Shown: in pieces, positions 34,800-44,740 of the stretch
Position numbering within the stretch: the stretch's first letter is position 1
Layout of the letters: the number at the start of each line of letters is the position of its first letter
Notes under the pieces: generated by a model
Database searches by the model: none
What the model saw: the letters and a program-made list of their open reading frames with translations, nothing else
What the model was told of the DNA's origin: nothing
Position numbers and translations under genes: made by a program
From: Pollenia angustigena
Taxonomy: Eukaryota > Arthropoda > Insecta > Diptera > Polleniidae
Reading direction: 5' to 3'
Length of the DNA stretch: 64,000 bases
NCBI GenBank assembly: GCA_930367215.1
Contig: OV884056.1
Span: 234,847,127 to 234,911,126 of the forward strand

Positions 34800-35780
34800 T
34801 ACAGGGAAAACGATTTCTCGACTTAAACCGAAGTTGAAGCATACTTGAAGGCTGCCATTTCATTTGGAGAATATTATTTTATAATTCAGATCCCACTTTC
34901 GATTTCAGATCAAAAATAGTTGAAATTTGTTTTATGTTTTAAAGTTACATATTTTTTGCAAAACTTTTTTTTAATTTTCCCTTCTGATTTCTGCCATATC
35001 AATTGATTTTAGTTGACTATTGTTTCACCAATATATCGACCCCTTTGCGCGAAATTATCGTATGTTACAAAAACCAAAATTTCACAGGAGAGCCATTTTT
35101 ATATTTTTCTCTGCTATCACTTGCAATATAAATATGAAAATATATATTAAATTTTTGGAGCAACGAAGTGAAATTCGCCTACAATATTTTGTCAGGCGAC
35201 GTCTCTTTGAATGTAGAACAAGATTGCATCAAAAACTCAATTTCAAAAAAATTGGCATATACAATAATTTCGCGCAAATGGGTCGATATCTGAAGTTTAT
35301 TATCGAATTTTCTTCTAATTTTCTCTGAAACTCGTTGTAACCGATGTGCCAAGAATGAAATACGTAACAGTTTTGGATAAATTGTTCACGGCAAATTGGC
35401 AGCCTTAAACATGTAAGCTGCTGCATCGGTTAAAAATTTAAGGATCTTTTGTCGAAATCTTGTATTGTAAGCAGAGCTCCAAAATAATTTATTTATAGAT
35501 TTAAAAAAAAAAATTGGTTTTGACGATTTTTTTTTATACAATTTTTAAATTTTTTGAAGAACTTTTTTTTATAATGTGGAAATTTAAAAAAAGATCTCAC
35601 TCAAAAATGTTAAAATTTGCAAAAATATGCTTTTTCACTCAAAATATGCAACAATATACAAAACCAAATCGATGCCATTTTATCGTAAATTTTATGATTC
35701 GGAAATATAATTGGGCGACATCGATCTTAGACTATCGACAAAAAAACATGCATTTGCATGGTAATCACATCCCCAGCTAT
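34800..35780 (-). pseudogene. hAT-like transposase remnant, copy 1
   Basis: The minus strand begins near 35780 with GGGGATGTGATTACCATGCA, a worn version of the left end of the element at 41151. It then carries, around 35450-35240, broken blocks reading LTDAAAYMFKAAN, YPKLLRI and LAHRLQRVSEK. They align by eye with the same region of the copy at 41405-41725 (where CLAHGL shows the C-x2-H pair of hAT transposases; the Cys is changed here). Many stops. The right end is not certain. Confidence 0.6.
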
Positions 35781-35903
35781 GAAACCTTGGTTGTAGGTTT
35801 TTGACGCAATTGATTTTTAATTACCAACTTATAAAATAAAAATACATTCAAGTGGGATCATCTCTCGCAAAAAAAATTAATTATTACAGTTAAAAAGTAG
35901 TAC

Positions 35904-36138
35904 TCCCGTATTCATAAACGATTATTAAATTTAACAATCGTTAATTAAGTAAAATTTTTATGAATGCAGCAGCCGTATTCTGTAATTCGCTAAATCTAAA
36001 TTTGTATCGCTCAAAATCTATTAAGTAACGTGCATTGCTAAATTTGGCAATGCCATAAAAATTTTATTTGCCGCAGTTTAAGCTTTTAAACTTAAAATTT
36101 TTTATTCTCTTACTAAGCGAATTAAATAATACGACTGC
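35904..36138. mobile_element. CCGTATTC fold-back MITE pair
   Basis: 35904-35966 reads TCCCGTATTCATAAACG .. TTTTTATGAATGC. 35971-36138 starts GCCGTATTCTGTAATTCGCT and ends AAGCGAATTAAATAATACG, a diverged copy of the 21058 element. They may be two elements or one composite. Confidence 0.55.
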
Positions 36139-36452
36139 TGGCAGTAGTGTTTGATTACATTTTTTATTACTATGTACACTAGGGATATGACTTTTTTGCA
36201 ACCTAGTATACCTGCATCGTAATTGGATGAACTTTTATGTGAAAAGAATGGATTGACGTTTCATTTGAACATATTTTGAAAAAAGGTCACCCCCAAACCA
36301 AAAAAGCGAAATTTCAATATGTGCAGTAAATGTTTCTCAATATTAAGGGCCGAAGATGTTGTAAAATAGTTGTATTCCTATTGTTATTTTATTTATTTAT
36401 GAAACATGTGATGTGATATAACAAAAAATATTATGTGATAAATAATTATAAA

Positions 36453-36458
36453 TTTATT
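36453..36458 (-). terminator. Candidate polyadenylation signal AATAAA
   Basis: TTTATT on the plus strand, about 57 bases past the transposase stop codon. A second AATAAATAAA run lies at 36388-36399. Confidence 0.5.
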
Positions 36459-36514
36459 ACAAAATTAACACAAAGCCTCCAGGGGTCACATGATGCTCTC
36501 TTCTGATAAAGAGT

Positions 36515-38305
36515 CTAGCGCTTATTACTTAGAATGAATCGAAGTTGCAGTTTGTCTTTCTTTCTGCAAGAAGCATACAGGTCTTGCATCACCTTGATTG
36601 CACGTTCAGCTATCTGATTACTTCGTGGTATGTCCATGACGGATGGCTCTTTCTTCCAGTGATTTTTGAATGACTGCAATGCCTTTTTGTAAGGCTTCAA
36701 TACATCTGATAAATTCTTGAAGTCATTCTTATTGTACTTCTGACTACAAAACCAATGTTCTGCCCACTCATATGAAATGAACCTGCAAACCTTCTCCAAA
36801 TTCCTTCTCGCTTCAGGTATAAGAATGAATGCCAGAATGGCTCTTGAATTCCATCTAGCATTGCTCATGTTAGGAATGTTCTGAAAGTGAATCAGAGGGA
36901 AGTTCCTTTGTTCTTCATAGAATCTGAACACTCTTGTTAAATGGTACAAAAACTTCATATCGTCTCTCCACCCTGATTTATCAAGAATTTCTTCAGTTCC
37001 ATTCACAAACTTATCTTTCAGTTCATCATACTTATTCAACAGTTCAGACACAAATGGGTATTCAATGTTGGGAGATTTGGTATCACCCCCAAGTTGTTCG
37101 TCCATCACCAGACGGAGAATCCTGTCTAGTACATGATGCTGACAACCGATAAATTGTGGTATTGTGACACCCTTTAATTCAAACATACGTTGCAACTTTA
37201 CAACAACTCCGTTTCTTTTCCCAGTATTGACGTTTGTTGTATCAGTAATGATCATCTTAATAGAATTCCATAAATTGTATTCATCAATAACTTTGGTAAT
37301 TTCTTCAAAAATAGTTTCCGCTTTACCATCTTTCAAACGCAGTGCATCAAGTTTCACGTCAGTTCTTTCATTCTGAAGTACAACTACCTGATATTCGTTA
37401 CCATCTATTCGTTTGCCGTCAAAGTGTAAGGACCACTGTTCCATTTGAAGTTGTTCCAGCATTTCTTTTTTTATTTTAGCTGCTTCTTTAAATGTGGACT
37501 TGTAAATTCCTGATTGACTTGGAGTTGGAATATCAATACCTTGTTGTGATAATTCATTGCATATTTTAGCAGCTTTCTTTGTGGAAACTCCACTTGATAT
37601 AACCATATTTACAGCAAATTTACTTTTGTAGTGCTTTCTAGTTTGTATCTGAGTGTCCAAATCATCGTCTTTATCACTGTCGTCTTCTTCATTGTCTTCA
37701 TTCTTACTTTTGCTGTTTTCAGATTCAGTACCACTGTCTGTGGGAGACATGACTTGTGATGTTGAGGGTATTGCTGTTCCAGACTGCAATTTTCTTCTCT
37801 TGGAAGGGTGAATGGTGTCTTTACTTGCCACTTGTCCAGTTGAGTACCCCACCTGTCCTTTACTTTCTTTTTGTAGGTGGTATAGACGTTTATCTTCCGA
37901 GGATAACCACTGGCCATTCACTTTCGTAATGTCAAATAATTCATTGAGAACATCATAGTTTCCACGATTGACACATTCATCATAGACCTTTAGCACCTTC
38001 ATAAGCTTTGCTCTTATCACTTGATCAGACACATTTGGAAAATTCAGTTTATTTTCCCACAATTTTATAATTTCCGTAGAAATTTGAACTATTCTTTCTT
38101 TTCTTCCTTTAACACATGCTCCAAGAAACTGGTATCTGCCTACGATCTGCAATTGAAGTGGTATTCTAGATTTTGTATCGAGTGAATGTTCTTCTACAGC
38201 CACGTTTCCTCTTTTTCTGTGTGAATCCTGAAATCTCACCAAATTTTTAGTCCAAGTCTCCTTGTTGTTTGTTACGGTGGTATCGACTTTTTTTTTGTGA
38301 GACAT
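36515..38305 (-). CDS. hAT-like transposase, intact
   Basis: A 596-codon intronless frame from ATG at 38305-38303 to TAG at 36517-36515. The frame stays open upstream to 38350, but without another ATG. It probably cuts and pastes its element by binding the terminal repeats in the nucleus. Numbered from the ATG: an N-terminal domain with a KxESKGQVGY block (to about residue 160), basic SKRRK (about 168-172, possible nuclear signal), an acidic stretch (203-217), then an RNase H-like core. Candidate catalytic residues are D296 (HFDGKR), D355 (IITDTT) and E567 (AERAIKVM). C388-x2-H391 (GCQHH) and RWNS (484-487) match the C-x2-H pair and RW motif of hAT transposases such as Hermes. I see no N-terminal BED finger. 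The C-terminus (IPRSN..AER..LRFILSNK) resembles a short hAT dimerisation end. hAT membership is inferred from these motifs plus the 8-bp duplication; the subfamily is unknown to me. Confidence 0.9.
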   Translation of the reverse strand: MSHKKKVDTTVTNNKETWTKNLVRFQDSHRKRGNVAVEEHSLDTKSRIPLQLQIVGRYQFLGACVKGRKERIVQISTEIIKLWENKLNFPNVSDQVIRAKLMKVLKVYDECVNRGNYDVLNELFDITKVNGQWLSSEDKRLYHLQKESKGQVGYSTGQVASKDTIHPSKRRKLQSGTAIPSTSQVMSPTDSGTESENSKSKNEDNEEDDSDKDDDLDTQIQTRKHYKSKFAVNMVISSGVSTKKAAKICNELSQQGIDIPTPSQSGIYKSTFKEAAKIKKEMLEQLQMEQWSLHFDGKRIDGNEYQVVVLQNERTDVKLDALRLKDGKAETIFEEITKVIDEYNLWNSIKMIITDTTNVNTGKRNGVVVKLQRMFELKGVTIPQFIGCQHHVLDRILRLVMDEQLGGDTKSPNIEYPFVSELLNKYDELKDKFVNGTEEILDKSGWRDDMKFLYHLTRVFRFYEEQRNFPLIHFQNIPNMSNARWNSRAILAFILIPEARRNLEKVCRFISYEWAEHWFCSQKYNKNDFKNLSDVLKPYKKALQSFKNHWKKEPSVMDIPRSNQIAERAIKVMQDLYASCRKKDKLQLRFILSNKR

Positions 38306-38358
38306 CGTATAATATGATAAAATAATAGAAATAAATTTGCACAAGCACAAAACACTGG

Positions 38359-38388
38359 CACTGATGATAGAATGTAATGTGGTATATA
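38359..38388 (-). promoter_or_regulatory. Candidate TATA box and initiator of the transposase
   Basis: On the minus strand TATATA (38388-38383) lies about 26 bases before TCAGTG (38364-38359), the arthropod initiator consensus. That would start transcription near 38362, about 57 bases before the ATG. Confidence 0.45.
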
Positions 38389-38901
38389 ATATGGTAGTGT
38401 AGTTTATTTATTTCTAAGGCAAAAAAATAAAATTAGTGAACTTAAAAATATTACTTAATTATTTCACTTCTTACCGCAATCTTTATTCCCAGCAAACTGA
38501 TTGCAAAAATCAACCATCAAAACTGCCTAAACTCTGCTTGCATGGAAGTGTAACAGTTTTTTTTCTAATTGTTTTTGTTCTCAGTACGTGGTACTGTCAA
38601 GTGGTGTGTGTGAGGGGGTAAGGTTGTAAGTTGTAAACAAATAGTAAGAGAAAGAGAAATGGGAAATCAAGTTATCATTTACGGGCCATCAAAACAAACA
38701 ACAGAGATTAATGATCTTAAGGCCGCGTAAATGATCATTTGATTTTCAAATCAAATTTTTATTTTGGGGGGGGTGACCTTTTTTGCTTCCAGAAAGGTAT
38801 TTTGGCCTTTTTTAATTATTTTAGGTAAAAGTTCATCACTTTATGATACAGGAAACATTTTATTTGAAAAAAAGTCAAAAAGTCATATCCCTAATGTACA
38901 C

Positions 38902-39633
38902 GTTACTTGATAACAAAAACTTTTGCTGTAACCTATTTGAAACCCATGACCAATCATGGACCCGACAAGCCCATAATTTGTTAAGAGGATAATATCACCA
39001 TCTATTAGAGATTCTTTCTTCTTTAAGTGGTTTTGGAGAGGCGGCTTATATGGGAGCTATGAACAGTTCTTGAGCTACCAGAATAAAATTTCGCAATGGA
39101 GAAATAGGAAGTTTGGACGTTTAAAGCTATTTTGGGGACTGGTATTTATATGGCGGCTTTGGCCAAATGTAAACTGATTTCAATAAAATTTGGTAAAACC
39201 TTAATCTTTTTGCTTTCTACCTAGTAATAAAATCTTCCCGCATTGCTAAATCTTGTATGTACTTGCGAGTGTTTTTCTGGTCATTTCCATTAATGATTTT
39301 GAGAATAAAAACATTTTGCTTTTTGAAAAAGCTTCAAAATCCATAATAAAAGCCAATGCTACATTGTCTGACGCTATTCCGCTATTAAACGGTCTGCGAA
39401 CATTATTAGAAAATGTATAAATGGAGAGAGATGGAGAATAGTTCAGAGTACCAAAGGAATGAAAGATTTAGGAGTTAGGTGGATAATGAAACCAACTGTG
39501 TATTAACAATTCTTGACTCTCTATACAAAGCTCGAATGTTTCAAAGACAATCGACTTCAATCATATCGAAGCAACGTCTAATTGAGTTACTTAACATGAC
39601 TCTGCATTCAGGAAAAGTTGAAGACATAGTCAC
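38902..39633. other. Unassigned spacer
   Basis: No gene recognised. Phrases such as TTTATATGGCGGCTTT and AATAAAATTTGGTAAA (39140-39210) resemble the body of mini-me-like elements, so part may be an old copy. Confidence 0.4.
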
Positions 39634-40040
39634 CACTAATGATGTTACGAATATCAACTTTTAATATTCGCGAATACGAATATCTACACCAATATTCGCC
39701 GAATACGAATATCCAATTTGAAATTTAGCGCCACACGATATTTCGAATTTGATTTTGAAAATGCTCTCATTCTTGTTCATAAGAATAAATTAGAAAAAAA
39801 AATACGCTACTAAATGTAAATATTAACCATTATTATGACATTCCGATGACAGAATTTGAAATTATCAAGTTCGCACCTGAATGCCACTACTGAACCTTTT
39901 ATATTTGTATACAAAAATTATTATTAATATATAAAAGCCATAAGCACCTCAACCCAAAGGGATTAAGGTGCAGCCCAACTGTTCACTGAAGTACATTAAG
40001 GCTACAAATAAAGGCAATTTTTAATGAACAGAAGTCATTA

Positions 40041-40071
40041 ATGGCGTTTTCTTTTCTGAAAATAATGTTCC
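40041..40071 (+). repeat. End of the ATGGCG MITE family
   Basis: It starts ATGGCGTTTTCTTTTCTG and runs to AATGTTCC, a diverged copy of the left end of 18487-19092. The partner end is not found. Confidence 0.55.
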
Positions 40072-40499
40072 ATATATGCTACCATTCGCGCGGGTTTTTG
40101 TTCTATTCTAAAAAAATATGCAAAAGTGTGAGAAATTGTCGTTTTCCTTTCTAAATAAGTTGCAAATATAAATGGCAAATTTGTTCCATATCTTATCCCC
40201 AGTTTTAATTGAGTGTGAGATAATACCCTTTTTTGCATCTGCGTTATGTACATTTTTATGCGAGCAAGTATTTTTCTTATTAACTTTTGTCTTGTTTTTG
40301 CATACAATTTGTGTTGTATTGTGATTTACGGTTTTATTGTGATGGATAAAAAAACTTTTTGTTTTACTTAGAAAAAAAAAACAGAGGTAAAGGAAAAACA
40401 TGTAAAATCAATTAAAAATGGATAATCATTCAAAAAAGCAAATTTCGATCTACCAAAGGTTAAAATACAATTTGGTTTAAGCATTGATGTTTGACTATT

Positions 40500-40645
40500 G
40501 ACGTCAGCAGTCGTCGATGGCTGCGAGTGTAAGACGGCAAATCCGTCTGAGGAGATCGAGTGTTAGCGATCGAAACATGTCAAGGTAACCAGCCGCCTGG
40601 GTTCAAATCTCAGGCCAGCCGCCTGGGTTCGAATCTCAGTTCAGT
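40500..40645 (+). repeat. tRNA-like SINE candidate with duplicated B box
   Basis: An anticodon-arm-like hairpin AGACGGCAAATCCGTCT lies near 40532. It is followed by two tandem T-arm-like units, CAGCCGCCTGGGTTCAAATC and the same with TTCGAATC (about 40590-40638). Each contains a Pol III B-box sequence GGTTCRAATC. No complete cloverleaf forms. Confidence 0.45.
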
Positions 40646-41150
40646 TCAGTCAAGAAAGAAAAATTATCAATAACAATTTTAATTAATTTTCATGTTGTAA
40701 AATTCCTTTCTTCATAAAAATAATTTAATGAAAATTAAATTTGATGAACTTAAGCCTGATTAAAAAAATATAGAAAATTTGGATTAAAAACCATAAATAG
40801 TTCAACAAAATTACCACAATACTAATTGTTTTACTTTTATTTACTAATTATTATTGAAAATCGGCGCTGTTAACGCTTATTGGAATTCAAGGAAAATTTA
40901 ACGTTGAAAATCGCTACAACCGTGGTGAATATCGCTTTTTAGTACAAACTTTGCATTCAATATTTAACAAGCTAAATACACATTAGTGTTGCGTGTAAAA
41001 CGTTGCTAATATTTTGTTCCATTGTAATTAAGAAAAATTTATAACTTTGTACGGGTGCCAATATATTACACAAATATAATGCATTATTATTTTTTAGAAA
41101 AAAAAAAAACCATAAGATACTCTTCAAGGAACTGTTTGTATACTTATCAG

Positions 41151-42485
41151 TAGGGATGCGATTTCCATGCAAACGCATGTTTTCTTTCCGAATCATAAAA
41201 ATTGCATTAAAATGGCATCGTTGTTTTTTTTTTTTTTTTTTTTGTTTGTATATTGTTGCATATTTTGGTGAAAATGCATATATTTGCATATTTAGGCTTA
41301 AAATGCATATTTTGAGGGATTTTTTTAATTTCCAAACTATATAATTTTTTAAATACACAAAAAACTTTCCAAAAAAATTTTAAAATAATAAATAAATTCT
41401 TTTCGAGCTTTGCTTTAAATATAAGATTTTCAAGATTTCGACAAAAGATGCTTCTATTTTAAACCGATGCAGCACTTTACATGGTTAAGGCTTCCAATGG
41501 GTTTAAAATATTTTATCCAAAACTGTTAAAAGCTGCTTGCTTGGCACATGGGTTATAACGCGTTGCAGAGAACTTAAAAGAAAATTCGATAAAATTGCAA
41601 TTTTTAATGAAATGTATCCCTTGGGGGCCTGCCTAGATGCTTCAGAGTTCTATACAAAAAAAAATTCGGGTAATTTAAGAATGTTTGATGAGCCAATTAC
41701 GGATATATTGGTGAAACAATAACTAATTAGGAGGGATTAAGTTCACTTAATACGCAAATCAAATTAATTGATATTGCAAAATTTAAAATAAACAAAGTGG
41801 AAGGAAGAATAGCCCGATAAATTAAAAAAAAATCCAAAAAGTTTTGCAAAAAAAAAATAAGGATTTCAAAAAATAAAATAAATTTCAAATATTTTTGAAC
41901 TGATCTGGAATCAAAGTGGGATCTGCAAACCAATTTTTCCAAAATGCATTGCTTTTAATAAAACAGGAGCCAAATTACGGCATTCGATATCGATCGCAAT
42001 TGCAATACAATTTAAATGGCAATTCCGATCTGTATCGAATGTCGTGATTTGCCCCCAGTACTTATTCATTTAAACCAGTGATAACCACTCCATAGACTCG
42101 CGAGCCAGTCAATAATCGTATTTTTCACACAGACACGGCCGGCAATTCACATGTATATTACAACTTTGTTCGTTTCAAAACATCAGACTATCATCAGTCT
42201 CTGCGACCGCACACAAGCACGTAATATCTTTGTGTGCGTGCGTTCGGGGTTTTCTTAGTTCGGGGCTTGGTTATCACTGGTTATCACTGATTTAAACAAA
42301 CAAAAATTAAAATTATTTATTTAAGCTTTTAAAGATATTTGAATAAAAATAGACAGAATTTTAGATATTTTCGTTTTTAGTAAAATTAAAAAACGTTTTT
42401 TTATGGAAAAAAGTTTTTAGTGCATATTGATTTATTTTTTTAGTGCATTTATTGGATTTTTTAGTTCAAGAAAATCTCATCCCTA
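41151..42485 (+). mobile_element. hAT element with decayed transposase, TSD CTTATCAK
   Basis: 1335 bp. Inverted ends TAGGGATGCGATTT and TAGGGATGAGATTTT; flanks CTTATCAG (41143-41150) and CTTATCAT (42486-42493). It contains a transposase remnant. Ends and interior match the copies at about 34800-35780 and 31751. Confidence 0.8.
41405..41725 (+). pseudogene. hAT-like transposase remnant, copy 2
   Basis: Reading across frames gives [29 protein letters not shown] and RVAENLK. ACLAHGL holds the C-x2-H pair of hAT transposases, and TDAAxYMxKA precedes it as in the second catalytic Asp block. In-frame stops (for example after AHGL) and loss of the rest of the protein show that it is dead. The same segment, inverted and differently mutated, lies at about 35240-35450, so the two copies could be used to rebuild the family consensus by alignment. 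Confidence 0.65.
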
Positions 42486-42692
42486 CTTATCATTGTGAAC
42501 ACGTTTGTATTTTTTCCTTTGAGAATCTGTTAACAAAATATTCGCTTGAATTTGGCGAATACGAGTGTCCCAAACTAGGCGAATTTTCGCCATTTCGAAT
42601 GCGAATACGAATATTTGTAGTCACCACTGAACCTCGTAAAAGTTCTGTGAAGTCTTAAGGATCCGTCCTTTATACCGTTAGTACTTAACTAA

Positions 42693-42875
42693 CACTGAAC
42701 CAAAAATCCAATGAAATGTACGTTAAGCAAACGAATTAAGTTTATTAAAATATTTTCGTTGGCTCAACGAATTATTCGTCAATATAATGAACATAATACC
42801 TAATAAAAATAAAATATTTTAATAAACGTAATTCGTTTGCTTAACGTACATTTTCATTGCAGTTTTGGTTCAGTG
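42693..42875. mobile_element. Fold-back MITE, CACTGAACCAAAA ends
   Basis: 183 bp that is almost all inverted repeat: CACTGAACCAAAA, then GTACGTTAAGCAAACGAATT, mirrored with few changes. TA follows the right end; the left flank is TAA. Confidence 0.85.
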
Positions 42876-43168
42876 TATAAGAGAGGATTAGTCTCAGTGT
42901 ATCTTAGGCTGTGGTTTTGCTAAAGAAGTCCAGATATACCATATATCTTTATTTATTTAACTATTGGTTCCTTTAGCTCCTCATTCGTTTGTGCCTCGGA
43001 TACAACATAGATCTCCTCATATTTCCAGTGACGCAGATCTTCGCTTGTTTACTGTCGCACTGACATCTTTCACCCAAAACTTAAGAAAATGACGGATAAA
43101 AACTGAAAATTGTAAATGCTATCTTTCGCATCTGAGAGACTATTTTCCACTGCATGTCTGGTTCAAAG
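42876..43168. other. Spacer
   Basis: No gene seen. Confidence 0.5.
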
Positions 43169-43320
43169 TGCCCCGGTAGGATAGCTGGTAGTGAGCTAGT
43201 CTATCAACCCCGGGGTTGCGGGTTCAATTCCCGCCAGAGACTCTGGTTTCTTTCCTGCAGAAAAGCGTCAAGCTTCGCGGGGATTAGCATAGGGAATTTA
43301 AAAAAAAACAAACAAAAAAA
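43169..43320 (+). mobile_element. tRNA-derived SINE, copy 2
   Basis: Head GCCCCGGTAGGATAGCTGG, A-box-like TAGCTGGTAGTG (43182-43193), B box GGTTCAATTCC (43221-43231), a T-arm GCGGG..CCCGC, then the family tail CTTTCCTGCAG..CGCGGGGATTAGC and an A-rich end. The 5' GCCCCGG cannot pair with the sequence after the T-arm, so this is not a functional tRNA. Confidence 0.8.
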
Positions 43321-43818
43321 AACTCGACTTAATTGAGTTGTAATTATGTATTAAAAAAAAAAAAAAATGGATTTGCTAAATCGTCTATCTCTGCAGAATC
43401 TGAAAATACTTTGTTTTTTAAACAAAAATCTTAATAACTTAAATTTTAAATTTTTTTAATCTCTTTTGCTGTTACTAATTTGAAAAAAATATATAATTCA
43501 TTTTTTGTTCATTTAACCATGAAATCAATGTTATTTCATTGCTTTTTTAAATCATTTTAACCACAATTTTAAATATTAATAATCTCATGCACAGCTACTT
43601 TGAAAAATAAAAAATTACTCTACATGAGTTTTGTTAATTTTAGCTTGAGTTCAAATTCAGTATGCGTATCGGTTTTGGTGTCGCCAATATTTATTTTTGG
43701 GTATTGGTAAAGTAGGGGGCTGGAGGCAGAAGAGTCACTTCTATTACAAGCTTAAATTATCAGACTACACGTTTATAGAGGAACCGAACCCACACCAAGT
43801 AATTCGTTTAAAGATTAA

Positions 43819-43934
43819 CCCCCGTATTTATAAATGATTATTGAATTTCATAAACGTTAATTTAGGAGAATTTTCATACAAAATTTGTTTTGTAAACCTT
43901 TGTTAAATTTTAAATTATTCTATAAATACCGGCG
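43819..43934. mobile_element. Small fold-back MITE, CCCGTATTTATA ends
   Basis: The left reads CCCCGTATTTATAAATGATT; the right, inverted, reads CGCCG-GTATTTATAGAATAA. Confidence 0.6.
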
Positions 43935-44740
43935 TAAGCACGTACTCTACTTATTATTCCATATTGCAAATCCAGTTCTTAACAATTTGTGTTTAGAATG
44001 CTCTTACTAGAATACGCTTTACTTCAGAACAGGGTATTCGAAATCGGTCTAAATCGCTTTTGGGTTCAAAAAACTAATATTTATTTTAGAATTGACTCCA
44101 TATCTTTCCAGAAAATTGACAAAGGTCATATCCCATAATGTTTTATAAGATCACGCCAAATATTTGCCACAAATCCCACATTTTTAATTTATGGCATATT
44201 TAGTAAAAACTCATTTAGGGAAATTTTTATATTCGACTCCAACTATTTTTAAGCAAAATTTATTCCATTTAGAAATAATCATTTTAATCGTGTAACAACA
44301 TTTAACAATAATATTGTATAAAATTTAATAATTGACATTAATATATCCTTATAAAATCCTTTCATGCCATTTTAATTGTGTGATTTTAAAAAATAAAATA
44401 ATAATAAAATAAATAATTGTTGTAATTATTAACGCCTGATGTGCCATTACGAGAACAAACAACAACAACACAAATACTATAGAAAAAAAAAACAAAGAAA
44501 CATTTAAATACATGAATGAACGAATGAACTAAGGAAAACATGAATGAAAAACTAAAAGAATAAAAAATGAATGCTTTAATGCTTTAATTTCTATGTGTGT
44601 GTGTGTCTGGGGAGCCAAACATACAATTGTTTGTAGTAGTACAAACACTATGAATGTTTAAATGTATCAACGCAAAAAAAATTTACAACTAGGTAGAAGG
44701 TGCCGCAAAAGTCATCACTTTATCGGAAAATGGCAGTATT
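43935..44740. other. A+T-rich spacer with simple repeats
   Basis: ATAAAAT and GAATGAA-type low-complexity runs and a short (GT)n near 44595. No gene seen. Confidence 0.5.

Larger units (their letters stand above)
36180..38893 (-). mobile_element. Apparently complete hAT-like transposon, TSD ATGTACAC
   Basis: A 2714-bp element with perfect 17-bp inverted ends TAGGGATATGACTTTTT and a perfect 8-bp target duplication ATGTACAC (36172-36179 and 38894-38901). A second inverted block, AAAAAAGGTCACCCCC, lies about 100-130 bp inside each end, and GATGAACTTTTA is also mirrored. It carries a single uninterrupted transposase frame on the minus strand. Perfect duplications and an open frame imply recent insertion. 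It is the only such element in the window. Confidence 0.93.
39634..42629. mobile_element. Old element with GAATATTCG-type terminal modules
   Basis: 39660-39720 and 42545-42620 both repeat CGAATACGAATAT and ATTCGCC words. The left begins CACTAATGATGTTAC, the right ends (inverted) CAGTGGTGACTAC. Together they may be the two ends of one old hAT-like element now holding a SINE-like unit and the hAT element at 41151. No target duplication is clear. Confidence 0.35.

Noticed and set aside
37609..37917. 102-codon minus-strand frame inside the transposase region
   Set aside because: It overlaps the long transposase frame in another phase and has no support of its own.
39634..42629. Eight-bp target duplication around the GAATATTCG modules
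   Set aside because: TAGTCACCACT occurs at both sides, but part of it is the terminal repeat itself read on each strand; the true flanks do not match.
43169..43245. Functional tRNA gene
   Set aside because: B box and T-arm are good, but the acceptor stem cannot form and the sequence continues into a SINE tail with an A-rich end.
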